From Pseudomonadales bacterium (GTDB lineage: Bacteria; Pseudomonadota; Gammaproteobacteria; Pseudomonadales; Pseudohongiellaceae), in contig JALEHB010000005.1 of assembly GCA_022763285.1 (NCBI GenBank), forward strand, positions 1 to 36,987: a stretch of 36,987 bases of DNA. Reading direction: 5' to 3'. Below the pieces are notes generated by a model that ran no database searches, was not told the origin of the DNA, and saw only the letters and a program-made list of their open reading frames with translations. Of the stretch, positions 9,138 through 17,017 are shown piece by piece. Positions within the stretch are counted from its first letter, which is position 1. The number at the start of each line of letters is the position of its first letter. The position numbers and the translations under genes were made by a program.

Positions 9138-10259
9138 TTAGGCCTGGCTGCCCGGGGCACTGCCCATGCCCGCTTTTCCGAGCTCCTCTGCTGCTGCCGA
9201 AGCGTCTGATTGTCGTGCCTGGCGCCAGGCCGAAGGGGTCATGCCGAAGCGCTCCTTGAAGGCCTTGTTGAAGACTGACAGGGACGAATAACCCACATCC
9301 AGAGCAATGCTGGAAATAGGCATGCTGGAGTCGTTCAGCAAACGGCTGGCCTCGTCTATGCGGTAGTTATTGAGAAACTGATTGAAATTCCGGTACTGCA
9401 TGCCCTGATTGATGATCCGCCGCAGGCGGTACTCCTGCATGGACAGGGCATCGGCCAGGTCGGAAATGGTCAGCCCCTGCTGGGCATAGAGTCGATCCTT
9501 TTCCATCAATTCACTGATTCGCCCCATCAACTCCGGTTCTACTCTGGGCTGGGCTTCGCTGTTGGTCTCAGTGCTTCGGGGACTGACCACGCGCTCTGAT
9601 ACCAGGCTCATGGCTTCACTGCTGAGACGGAAGATAAACAGGTTCAGCAAGAAGGCTCCCAAAAACAGCGCCAGATTATAGGCCACCGTCGGAATCACCG
9701 GATTGATCTGGGTTGTGATGAAGCCCATGCCCACAATAATGGAGATGAGAATGCCCAGGAACACCACAAAAATAACCCGCAGGCGGCGGCGCTGTTCCAC
9801 CAGATCGGTGGAATAACCCTGATAGGCCAGATAGATGGCGTGGACAGAAAAGACCAGCATGATGAACTGGGTGCTGACCTGTACCAGGAAATAGAAAGCC
9901 AGGTTATCCAGCAGTTCAGGATTACTCAGGGCCAGGGCATTGCCAATGCCCCGTACGACGATGAAATAGACGATGGCAGCCCAGGCGATAACGGGCACCT
10001 TGCCACTGTCGGTAAAGAGCTGTAAAGCGATCAGCCATAGCAGGAAGGGAGCCAGGGTGGCCAGCCGCCACAACACAAAGCTGGTGAGGCTGCCGGCCAG
10101 GACAAATGTCATGGAGGTCAGCACAAAGGCCCCCAGGCAGAGGCTGAACAGGGACATCAGGCGGGGTAAAACACCCTTGTAGTGGGTGAGGAAATACACG
10201 CCAAGCAGGGCCAGTTGGGAAAAGGCCAGGGCTGCGATGATGTCATTGGTCCAGAGCAT
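9138..10259 (-). CDS. Membrane-anchored AraC-family transcriptional regulator
   Basis: This 373-aa protein joins an N-terminal membrane domain of about six to seven hydrophobic segments (residues 1-220) to a C-terminal AraC-type double helix-turn-helix DNA-binding domain (about 255-350). The domain includes 'ISDLADALSMQEYRLRRIIN' and the second helix region 'ISSIALDVGYSSLSVFNKAF', ending with 'FGMTPSAWR'. A short polar linker (about 225-245) separates the two. The tail after residue 355 is Ala/Gly/Ser-rich. Membrane-embedded AraC regulators are thought to respond to a signal in or across the membrane; the signal is unknown. It is divergent from the secreted heme/copper protein at 10569, the most likely target besides itself. 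Confidence 0.88.
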   Translation of the reverse strand: MLWTNDIIAALAFSQLALLGVYFLTHYKGVLPRLMSLFSLCLGAFVLTSMTFVLAGSLTSFVLWRLATLAPFLLWLIALQLFTDSGKVPVIAWAAIVYFIVVRGIGNALALSNPELLDNLAFYFLVQVSTQFIMLVFSVHAIYLAYQGYSTDLVEQRRRLRVIFVVFLGILISIIVGMGFITTQINPVIPTVAYNLALFLGAFLLNLFIFRLSSEAMSLVSERVVSPRSTETNSEAQPRVEPELMGRISELMEKDRLYAQQGLTISDLADALSMQEYRLRRIINQGMQYRNFNQFLNNYRIDEASRLLNDSSMPISSIALDVGYSSLSVFNKAFKERFGMTPSAWRQARQSDASAAAEELGKAGMGSAPGSQA

Positions 10260-10568
10260 TCAGGCAAGATAGTGCAGGGGCCAGGGCTTTGCAATATGAG
10301 AGGGCGCATCACGAAAATAAGGGCTCAAAATTCCCCAAAATCCATCAAATTGATGAAAATCCGCATGGGCCGTGGCTCTCAGGCCATTGGCCCGGGAGCG
10401 GGTTTTCCAGAAATCGTCAGCAATATTTCGGAATATGTAAGACTTGGCAGCGGAACTCTGTTTGAATTAGGCTGTAACAAGATCAACAGCTGGGAAACTC
10501 TGGTTTCCGGCCCGTTGCCAAGACGAAATCTGACAATCAGATCGGATATAAACCCAAGGAGAGACAGC
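10260..10568. promoter_or_regulatory. Divergent intergenic region between the AraC-type regulator and the heme/copper protein gene
   Basis: This 309-bp gap must hold promoters for both divergent genes. I see no convincing sigma-70 pair. It contains the palindrome at 10343-10355 (separate entry) and, just before the plus-strand gene, the ribosome-binding site AAGGAGA (10556-10562). An in-frame ORF extends upstream of 10569, but its product in this stretch looks like non-coding translation. Confidence 0.5.
10343..10355. promoter_or_regulatory. Palindrome CATCAAATTGATG, candidate operator
   Basis: CATCAA and TTGATG form a perfect inverted repeat around a central A. It is flanked by AAAATC on the left and AAAAT on the right, which extends the near-symmetry. 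It lies in the divergent region about 85 bp from the regulator start. AraC proteins often bind direct repeats, so this may instead belong to another factor. Confidence 0.3.
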
Positions 10569-12020
10569 ATGTCCCTGCACAAGCGAATTCTGAGCCCTTC
10601 AGTAGCCCAGGCTCTTGCCGCGGCCGCCCTGTTGCTGCTGCCCGGCCTGGCCGCAGCCCAGCAAACTACGGATGTAACCTTTCATAAAGACATAGAGCCG
10701 ATTCTGCAGCGCAGCTGCCAGAATTGTCACCGTCCCGCCGGTGTGGCACCCATGTCACTGGTGACCTATGACGAAGTAGCGCCCTTTGCCGGTCTGATCG
10801 AGTACAAGACCCAGTTGCGGGACCGGGCCGGTGCCATGCCACCCTGGTACGCAGAAAAGGACATCGGTATTCAGGAGTTCAAGAACGACCCTTCCCTGTC
10901 TGACGAAGAACTGGCCAAGATTTCCGCCTGGGCCCGCGGCGGCACCCCCAAGGGTGACCCTGCCGATGCCCCGGAGCCGCTGGTATTCGATGACAGCATG
11001 AAGTGGACAGCCGGCGAGCCCGACCTGATTGTCAGCACCGAGTCTGTGACCATGGAAGGCGGCAGCCCTGACTGGTGGGGTGATATTCCCCGGGTCCGTA
11101 TTCCCCTGGAAGAAGACCGCTATGTGAAGTCGGTGGAAATCGTGGAGGTGAACGATGTGCCTACCGAAGGTACTGGCCGTGCCACAGTAGGTGGCCGCTT
11201 TATCTTCCACCACATGATCTGGTCCACTGCGGAGCTGGATGAAAACGGCAATCGTATCGAAGACTCTGTTACCAGCTGGCCGGTACACGAAGTGGGTCGA
11301 AACCCGGACATCTTTGACCCGGACGCAGGCCGACTGTTGCGCGCCGGCTCCTATGTGTACTCCGATTCTGTGCATTTGCACTCCAATGGCATTGATACCA
11401 CCGGCCATCTGGAAATCGGTTTCCGGTTTCATGACAAAGACTATGAGCCCAAATATGAGCGTGCCCTGGTGAGCCTGGGTAATGGTGTGGACATCAGTAT
11501 TGCCGGTAATGAAGACGGCCAGGAACTGCATGCCTATTCGGTTCTGAACCAGCACACCAAGATCATTACTTTCGAGCCCCATCTGCACGCCCCCGGCGAG
11601 CGCATGTGTCTGGAAGCCATCTGGGGCTATACCGTGGAAACCCTGTCCTGTGTGGGCTATGACCACAACTGGGTGCGCGGTTATCCCTATGCCGACCACG
11701 CTGCGCCAATTTTGCCCAAGGGCACAATCCTGCATATTGTGGGCTATATGAACAATACCGAGACCAACCCCAATGTGCCCGATCCGCGTAACTGGCAAGG
11801 TTCCGGCAACCGTTCGGTAACCAATATGTTTATCGATCTGGGAATTCGGGTGGCCCTGTCAGAAGAGGATTTCTTTGAAGAAATGGCAGAGCGACGTCGG
11901 GTACTGAATCTTGGCCCCAATGACCACGTCATTGGTTGCCCGCTCTGTAACGCGCCATTGGTGGCACCGGTAGAGGATCCTGAATCGGATCCGACCCTGG
12001 TTGCCGGCGGTGCCGACTAG
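10569..12020 (+). CDS. Secreted c-type heme / type II copper monooxygenase-like protein
   Basis: The 483-aa protein starts with a signal peptide (1-30, ending 'GLAAA'). A cytochrome c-like segment with CQNCH (50-54) and a candidate axial Met in 'AGAMPPWY' (residue 90) follows. The rest shows a possible ligand set of peptidylglycine/dopamine-type monooxygenases: HHM at 214-216, HLH at 269-271, HLH at 338-340 and a Met in 'SVTNMFIDLG' (residue 420). 'YMNNTETN' resembles the conserved YNT stretch of that family. Such enzymes bind two copper ions and hydroxylate a substrate; the N-terminal heme could supply electrons. It is probably periplasmic. The ATG at 10569 has AAGGAGA upstream and starts the signal peptide. 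The substrate is unknown. Copper-site assignment is by motif spacing, not alignment. Confidence 0.75.
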   Translation: MSLHKRILSPSVAQALAAAALLLLPGLAAAQQTTDVTFHKDIEPILQRSCQNCHRPAGVAPMSLVTYDEVAPFAGLIEYKTQLRDRAGAMPPWYAEKDIGIQEFKNDPSLSDEELAKISAWARGGTPKGDPADAPEPLVFDDSMKWTAGEPDLIVSTESVTMEGGSPDWWGDIPRVRIPLEEDRYVKSVEIVEVNDVPTEGTGRATVGGRFIFHHMIWSTAELDENGNRIEDSVTSWPVHEVGRNPDIFDPDAGRLLRAGSYVYSDSVHLHSNGIDTTGHLEIGFRFHDKDYEPKYERALVSLGNGVDISIAGNEDGQELHAYSVLNQHTKIITFEPHLHAPGERMCLEAIWGYTVETLSCVGYDHNWVRGYPYADHAAPILPKGTILHIVGYMNNTETNPNVPDPRNWQGSGNRSVTNMFIDLGIRVALSEEDFFEEMAERRRVLNLGPNDHVIGCPLCNAPLVAPVEDPESDPTLVAGGAD

Positions 12021-12118
12021 GAAAGTGATTCGGATGGTAATCCCTGCTTGAGACGGTAACAGGGAGTATCAACTGGATACTGGTTCTCTCCAGGCTTCTA
12101 GCCTTACCAGTAGCAAAT

Positions 12119-12149
12119 AAAAAGGGCGGTTTATAACCGCCCTTTTTTT
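12119..12149. terminator. Bidirectional terminator between the heme/copper gene and icmF
   Basis: GGGCGGTT (12124-12131) pairs with AACCGCCC (12135-12142) around a TAT loop. A five-base A run lies on the left and a seven-base T run on the right. It serves the plus-strand gene ending at 12020 and the minus-strand gene ending at 12178. Confidence 0.92.
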
Positions 12150-12177
12150 ATGGCTGGCCGTTGCCAGGCCATTGCTG

Positions 12178-15100
12178 TCACATGCTACGACGGTATTGCC
12201 CGCCCACCTCGAAAAAAGCCTCGGTGATCTGTCCCAATGAGCAATGGCGCACGGCCTGCATCAGCTCGGCAAAGATATTGTCACCCCTGGCCGCCGCTTC
12301 CTTGAGTCGCAGCAGGGCCTGGGCCGATTCTCCTTGATGACGCTCCTGGAAAGTCTTCAGACGCTCGATCTGACTCTGTTTTTCCGCCTCGGTTGAGCGC
12401 GCCAGCTCAATATCCATCTCCGGTTCAGGCTCGGGATTCTCGAAGGTATTGACACCGATGATGGGCAGGCTGCCATCATGTTTGCGGTGTTCATAAACCA
12501 TGGATTCGTCCTGTATCCTGCCGCGCTGATAACCCGTCTCCATAGCGCCAAGTACACCCCCACGCTCGGAGATGCGCTCGAATTCACAGAGCACTGCTTC
12601 TTCAACCAGATCAGTCAGCTCTTCGATAATGAAGGAGCCCTGATTGGCATTCTCGTTCATGGTCAGGCCCCATTCCTTGTTGATGATCAGCTGGATCGCC
12701 ATGGCACGGCGCACCGACTCTTCGGTGGGGGTTGTGATGGCTTCATCATAGGCATTGGTGTGCAGGCTGTTGCAGTTGTCATAAATGGCAATCAGAGCCT
12801 GCAGGGTGGTGCGAATATCATTGAAGGACATCTCCTGGGCATGCAGGGAACGACCAGAGGTCTGGATATGGTATTTCAGCTTCTGGCTGCGTTCATTGGC
12901 GCCATAGCGGAAGCGCATGGCGGTGGCCCAGATGCGCCGCGCCACCCGACCCATAACGGTGTACTCCGGGTCCATGCCATTGGAGAAAAAGAATGACAGA
13001 TTGTGGGCAAAATCATCCACGGCCATGCCCCGGGCCAGATAGGCTTCAACGAAGGTGAAGCCATTGGCCAGGGTAAAGGCAAGCTGCGAGATGGGATTGG
13101 CGCCAGCCTCGGCAATGTGATAGCCGGAAATGCTCACCGAATAAAAGTTGCGCACTTCATTGGCGGTAAAATACTCTTGGATATCCCCCATCACCTTGAG
13201 GCTGAATTCCGTGGAAAAAATGCAGGTATTCTGGCCCTGATCCTCCTTGAGAATATCTGCCTGCACCGTGCCCCGTACATTACGCAGGGTGTGCTGCCGC
13301 AGGGCTTCCAGTTCCTCGCCTTCGGGCTCCTGGCCATTGTCTGCAACGAAGCGCGCCACTTGTTGATCGATGGCGGCATTGAGGAACATGGCGAGAATCG
13401 TGGGGGCCGGGCCATTGATAGTCATGGAGACACTGGTGGCGGGGTCGCACAGGTCAAAGCCATCATACAGTGCCTTCATATCATCCAGGGTGGCGATGGA
13501 AACACCGGAGTTTCCGACTTTGCCATAGATGTCCGGCTGAATGGCCGGATCGAAACCGTACAGGGTCACCGAATCAAAAGCGGTGGACAGGCGTTTGGCG
13601 TCAGAATGCTCGGACAGTTGTTTGAAGCGGCGATTGGTCCGGAAAGCATCGCCCTCGCCGGCAAACATGCGGGTGGGATCTTCGGAATCACGCTTGAATT
13701 GAAAAACGCCCGCAGTATAGGGGAAACGGCCCGGCACATTCTCCCGCAGCAACCATTTCAGCAATTCGCCGTGATCTTCAAATCGGGGCAGGGCTACCCT
13801 TGGCACCTGAGTGCCGGATAACGACTGACGTTTCAGTTGGGTATGAATCTCCCGGTCGCGTACCTTGACGGTGTACTGATCACCGCTGTAATCCTCCACC
13901 AGCTTTGGCCACTCTTCCAGCAGGCGACGGCAACGGCCATCCAGTGCGGTTTCTTTCTTGCTGATCAGATCATCAAGGCCCTTGCTTTCATCTTCGCCCG
14001 CTGCCGCCAGCATGGCCTTGCTGGCCATGAGCTGTTGGCGCTCTCTGGCCAGGCGCGCCTGCTCATCAATCTGGCGGTGATAGTCCCGTACCGTTTCGGC
14101 AATCTCTGCCAGATAGCGCTGGCGTTGGGCCGGAATAATCAGGGTTTTCTCCGATGAGACCTTGTTGCTGACTTTGGGCAGGTAACTCTCAAAATCGGCA
14201 AGACCGTGTTTTGCCAGTTCACTGCGAAGGCACTGGTACAGGGCGGTGATGCCGTCATCATTGAATTTGGATGCGATGGTGCCGTAAACCGGCATGTCCT
14301 CCGGGGACTTGTCGAAGGCCTCCCGGTTCCTCTGCACCTGTTTGCTGACATCGCGCAGGGCATCTTCGCTGCCCTTGCGGTCAAACTTGTTGATGGCGAA
14401 GACATCGGCAAAGTCCAGCATGTCGATCTTTTCCAGTTGGCTGGCGGCGCCAAACTCGGGAGTCATCACATACAGGGAAGTGTCTACATAGGGCACAATG
14501 CCAGCGTCGCCCTGACCAATTCCAGGGGTCTCTACAATAATCAGGTCAAAGCCTGCCACCTGCATGGCCGCCAGGATCTCGCTCAATCGTTCCGGAATCT
14601 CTACTGCCGCATTCCTGGTTGCCAGGGAGCGCATGAAAATATTCGGGTGGTCAATGGCATTCATGCGGATGCGGTCACCAAGAAGGGCGCCACCTGTCTT
14701 TTTTCGGGTGGGATCAATGGCAAGTATGGCGATGCGCAGTTTGTCGGCGGAGTCCTGACGAAAGCGGCGTACTATTTCGTCAGTTGATGAAGATTTGCCG
14801 GCTCCGCCAGTGCCAGTGATTCCCAGTATCGGGGTATGCTTGCCCTGGCTGGCGAGCTTGTTCAGCAGCTGCAGTTGTTCGTCACTATACAAGCCGTTTT
14901 CAATGGCTGTGATTGCTCGAGTCAGCAGCAGTGAATCGTGATTCTGCAAGTCCTCCAATGCCGGCGGAGCAGGGCGCTGCTGACCGCTAACACAGCGTCG
15001 CAGCATATCGTCGATCATGCCCTGCAGGCCGAGTTGCTGACCATCCTGGGGTGAATAGATACGGGTGACACCGTAATCGTGCAATTCCTGAATTTCTGCC

Positions 15101-15450
15101 GGAATAATGACACCGCCACCGCCGCCAAAAATCCTGATATGACCGGCGCCCAGCTCCCGCAGCTTGTCCACAAGATATTTGAAATATTCGATGTGGCCAC
15201 CCTGATAGGAACTGATAGCGATGGCGTCGGCGTCTTCCTGGACTGCCGCCTCGACAATTTCCTGTACTGACCTGTTATGGGCCAGATGGATGACTTCGGC
15301 GCCACTGGCCTGCAGTATGCGACGCATGATATTGATTGCCGCATCGTGACCATCGAACAGGCTGGCGGCGGTAACGAAGCGAATGAACGGTTTTTGATCC
15401 AGCTGGGATTCATTCGCTTCACTGGATTCTTGCAAGCTAACTACGCTCAA
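12178..15450 (-). CDS. icmF: Fused isobutyryl-CoA mutase IcmF (B12-dependent, with built-in GTPase chaperone)
   Basis: IcmF interconverts isobutyryl-CoA and n-butyryl-CoA using adenosylcobalamin. Domain order fits: B12-binding domain with DGHDAA (33-38, His the cobalt ligand), MeaB-type GTPase with P-loop GTGGAGKS (about 213-220) and NKFD, a linker, then the mutase large domain. Substrate-pocket motifs favour isobutyryl- over methylmalonyl-CoA: Phe in '[11 protein letters not shown]' and Gln in '[10 protein letters not shown]', where methylmalonyl-CoA mutases have Tyr and Arg. I chose the TTG at 15450 because GGGAGGGGGG lies just upstream; this gives 1090 aa, the family length. An in-frame ATG at 15501 would add 17 Gly/Cys-rich residues with no good site. 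It follows ilvA on the same strand after 159 nt. Confidence 0.92.
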   Translation of the reverse strand: MSVVSLQESSEANESQLDQKPFIRFVTAASLFDGHDAAINIMRRILQASGAEVIHLAHNRSVQEIVEAAVQEDADAIAISSYQGGHIEYFKYLVDKLRELGAGHIRIFGGGGGVIIPAEIQELHDYGVTRIYSPQDGQQLGLQGMIDDMLRRCVSGQQRPAPPALEDLQNHDSLLLTRAITAIENGLYSDEQLQLLNKLASQGKHTPILGITGTGGAGKSSSTDEIVRRFRQDSADKLRIAILAIDPTRKKTGGALLGDRIRMNAIDHPNIFMRSLATRNAAVEIPERLSEILAAMQVAGFDLIIVETPGIGQGDAGIVPYVDTSLYVMTPEFGAASQLEKIDMLDFADVFAINKFDRKGSEDALRDVSKQVQRNREAFDKSPEDMPVYGTIASKFNDDGITALYQCLRSELAKHGLADFESYLPKVSNKVSSEKTLIIPAQRQRYLAEIAETVRDYHRQIDEQARLARERQQLMASKAMLAAAGEDESKGLDDLISKKETALDGRCRRLLEEWPKLVEDYSGDQYTVKVRDREIHTQLKRQSLSGTQVPRVALPRFEDHGELLKWLLRENVPGRFPYTAGVFQFKRDSEDPTRMFAGEGDAFRTNRRFKQLSEHSDAKRLSTAFDSVTLYGFDPAIQPDIYGKVGNSGVSIATLDDMKALYDGFDLCDPATSVSMTINGPAPTILAMFLNAAIDQQVARFVADNGQEPEGEELEALRQHTLRNVRGTVQADILKEDQGQNTCIFSTEFSLKVMGDIQEYFTANEVRNFYSVSISGYHIAEAGANPISQLAFTLANGFTFVEAYLARGMAVDDFAHNLSFFFSNGMDPEYTVMGRVARRIWATAMRFRYGANERSQKLKYHIQTSGRSLHAQEMSFNDIRTTLQALIAIYDNCNSLHTNAYDEAITTPTEESVRRAMAIQLIINKEWGLTMNENANQGSFIIEELTDLVEEAVLCEFERISERGGVLGAMETGYQRGRIQDESMVYEHRKHDGSLPIIGVNTFENPEPEPEMDIELARSTEAEKQSQIERLKTFQERHQGESAQALLRLKEAAARGDNIFAELMQAVRHCSLGQITEAFFEVGGQYRRSM

Positions 15451-15503
15451 TTTATTCCCCCCTCCCTTGTTACAGGGACACAGGCCCACAGGGCCCGACA
15501 TGT

Positions 15504-15523
15504 CCGGTCATCCCTTTGACCGG
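15504..15523. promoter_or_regulatory. Inverted repeat upstream of icmF
   Basis: CCGGTCA (15504-15510) and TGACCGG (15517-15523) form a perfect 7-bp inverted repeat with a 6-bp spacer, about 55 nt upstream of the chosen icmF start. It could be an operator or an mRNA leader hairpin. A TetR-type acyl-CoA regulator would be a natural candidate, but none is encoded in the window. Confidence 0.35.
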
Positions 15524-15609
15524 ATTGCTAGTGTAGCCTAACTGAGGTGGTCTTTTACAGTTGCCAGCCGTCGTTCGTCGACTCTGGGGGCTGCCTCACA
15601 GCGGGTCTG

Positions 15610-16818
15610 TCAATCCTTGAGTAATTCGGTATCGTAGCCCAGTTCCTGCAGCTTCTGACGGATATCCTGGCTCTGCTTGACGTCTCGGGTTTCCACGGTC
15701 ACATAGAGGTCTGCCTTGCGCACCGGCACCGTGCCAAACAGGCGCTGGTGTGACACTTCGAGGATATTACCGCCCATGTCGCCAATGACTTCCGCCACGT
15801 CGGACAGGGTTCCCGGCAGATCCTCGATCTTGATCAGGTAGCGGACAATGCGACCCTTGCGGGCCAGGCGGCGCATGAGAATTGAGGCCAGGATGCGGGA
15901 ATCGATATTGGCGCCGCAGAGAATGATGCCATTGCTGCCGTCCCTGAATTTTTCAGGCGCAGTCATCACCGCCGCCAGGCCCGCAGCGCCGGCACCTTCG
16001 GCAACGGTTTTCTCGATTGTCAGCAACAGATAAATAGCTTCCTCGATGGTTTCTTCATTCACCAGAATGATGTCATCCACGAGTTCCTCAATCACCGCCA
16101 TGGTGAGCTCACCCGGATGTTTCACCGCAATGCCTTCGGCGATGGTTGAGCCTCCCGGGGGTGGCGGCAACTTGTGCAGCAGATTGTAAGCGCTGGCATA
16201 GTTTTCCACTTCCACGCCAATGATGCGGACATCCGGTTTCAGCGCTCTGGCGGCCGTGGCAACTCCGGCGATCAGACCACCTCCACCGATGGGTACAATC
16301 AGCGTGTCCAGATCCGCTTTGGTCTTGAGCATCTCAAGTGCCACTGTGCCCTGGCCAGCCATGATGTCCGGATCATTGAACGGGTGGATAAAAACCAGCC
16401 CTTCCTGCTCGGCTATCTGTCTGGCCTTGCTGCTGGCCTCGTCAAAATTGCTTCCCTCAAGAATCACCCGGGCGTTGAAATTCTCAGTGTCCTGGACCTT
16501 GACGATGGGCGTGTTCCTGGGCATGACAATGGTTGCGGGAATACCCAGGCCCTGGGCGTGGTAGGCCACCGCCTTGGCATGATTGCCTGCCGACATGGCA
16601 ATAACGCCAGTGCGCCGTTCTGTTTCATCCAGTTGTCGCAGCTTGTTGAGTGCGCCTCTTTCCTTGAAGGAGGATGTAAACTGGAGATTATCGAACTTGA
16701 GCCAGATTTCGGCGCCGATGATCTCAGACAGGGTTCGGGATCGTTCGAATGCCGTATCCAGCACGGTATCTTCAATACGCCGGGCTGCTTCCTGTATGTC
16801 TTGCAGTGAAATGCTCAT
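15610..16818 (-). CDS. ilvA: Threonine ammonia-lyase (threonine dehydratase) with C-terminal ACT domain
   Basis: This PLP enzyme deaminates threonine to 2-oxobutyrate. The PLP lysine is K52 in 'SSFKERGA', the glycine-rich phosphate loop is 'PIGGGGLIAG', and a serine/threonine dehydratase fold fills residues 1-320. One ACT domain covers about 325-402. The length (402 aa) fits the TdcB/IlvA short form with one ACT domain rather than the long biosynthetic IlvA of about 510 aa with two ACT-like repeats. So the role may be catabolic or biosynthetic. The start is the ATG at 16818 with AAAGGA upstream; the longer ORF to 16953 is rejected. 2-Oxobutyrate can become propionyl-CoA, which fits an acyl-CoA theme with icmF. 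Confidence 0.9.
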   Translation of the reverse strand: MSISLQDIQEAARRIEDTVLDTAFERSRTLSEIIGAEIWLKFDNLQFTSSFKERGALNKLRQLDETERRTGVIAMSAGNHAKAVAYHAQGLGIPATIVMPRNTPIVKVQDTENFNARVILEGSNFDEASSKARQIAEQEGLVFIHPFNDPDIMAGQGTVALEMLKTKADLDTLIVPIGGGGLIAGVATAARALKPDVRIIGVEVENYASAYNLLHKLPPPPGGSTIAEGIAVKHPGELTMAVIEELVDDIILVNEETIEEAIYLLLTIEKTVAEGAGAAGLAAVMTAPEKFRDGSNGIILCGANIDSRILASILMRRLARKGRIVRYLIKIEDLPGTLSDVAEVIGDMGGNILEVSHQRLFGTVPVRKADLYVTVETRDVKQSQDIRQKLQELGYDTELLKD

Positions 16819-17017
16819 TGCTGTTCCTTTGGGTGGGTCCGGAATTATCTCAGCCGGAGCGGCAGGCTGGGGTCTGGCTCCAGCAAAATGACAGGAAATC
16901 ACATTCCGGACAGTCTTTCCATGGCATAATCCTGCGGACGGCCCCGAAACCATGTATTCGGGCCAGGGGTCAATCCGGCCGGCTTAAGTCTGGCGGTGCA
17001 TTTGTTATAGTTAGAGC
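16819..17017. promoter_or_regulatory. Divergent promoter region of ilvA and tamA
   Basis: This 199-bp gap lies between divergent starts. A TATAGT hexamer at about 17003-17008 on the plus strand is a possible -10 box, but it sits so close to the annotated tamA start that it would leave almost no leader. That supports a later tamA start. Nothing else is clear. Confidence 0.3.

Noticed and set aside
10755-11798. 347-aa minus-strand ORF
   Set aside because: It is fully antisense to the heme/copper protein, whose motifs are unmistakable. The His/Gly/Val-rich product is typical of an antisense shadow.
15451-15609. Cobalamin riboswitch in front of the B12-dependent icmF
   Set aside because: The 159-nt gap is short and I find no B12-box-like sequence. 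Only the CCGGTCA/TGACCGG inverted repeat is visible.
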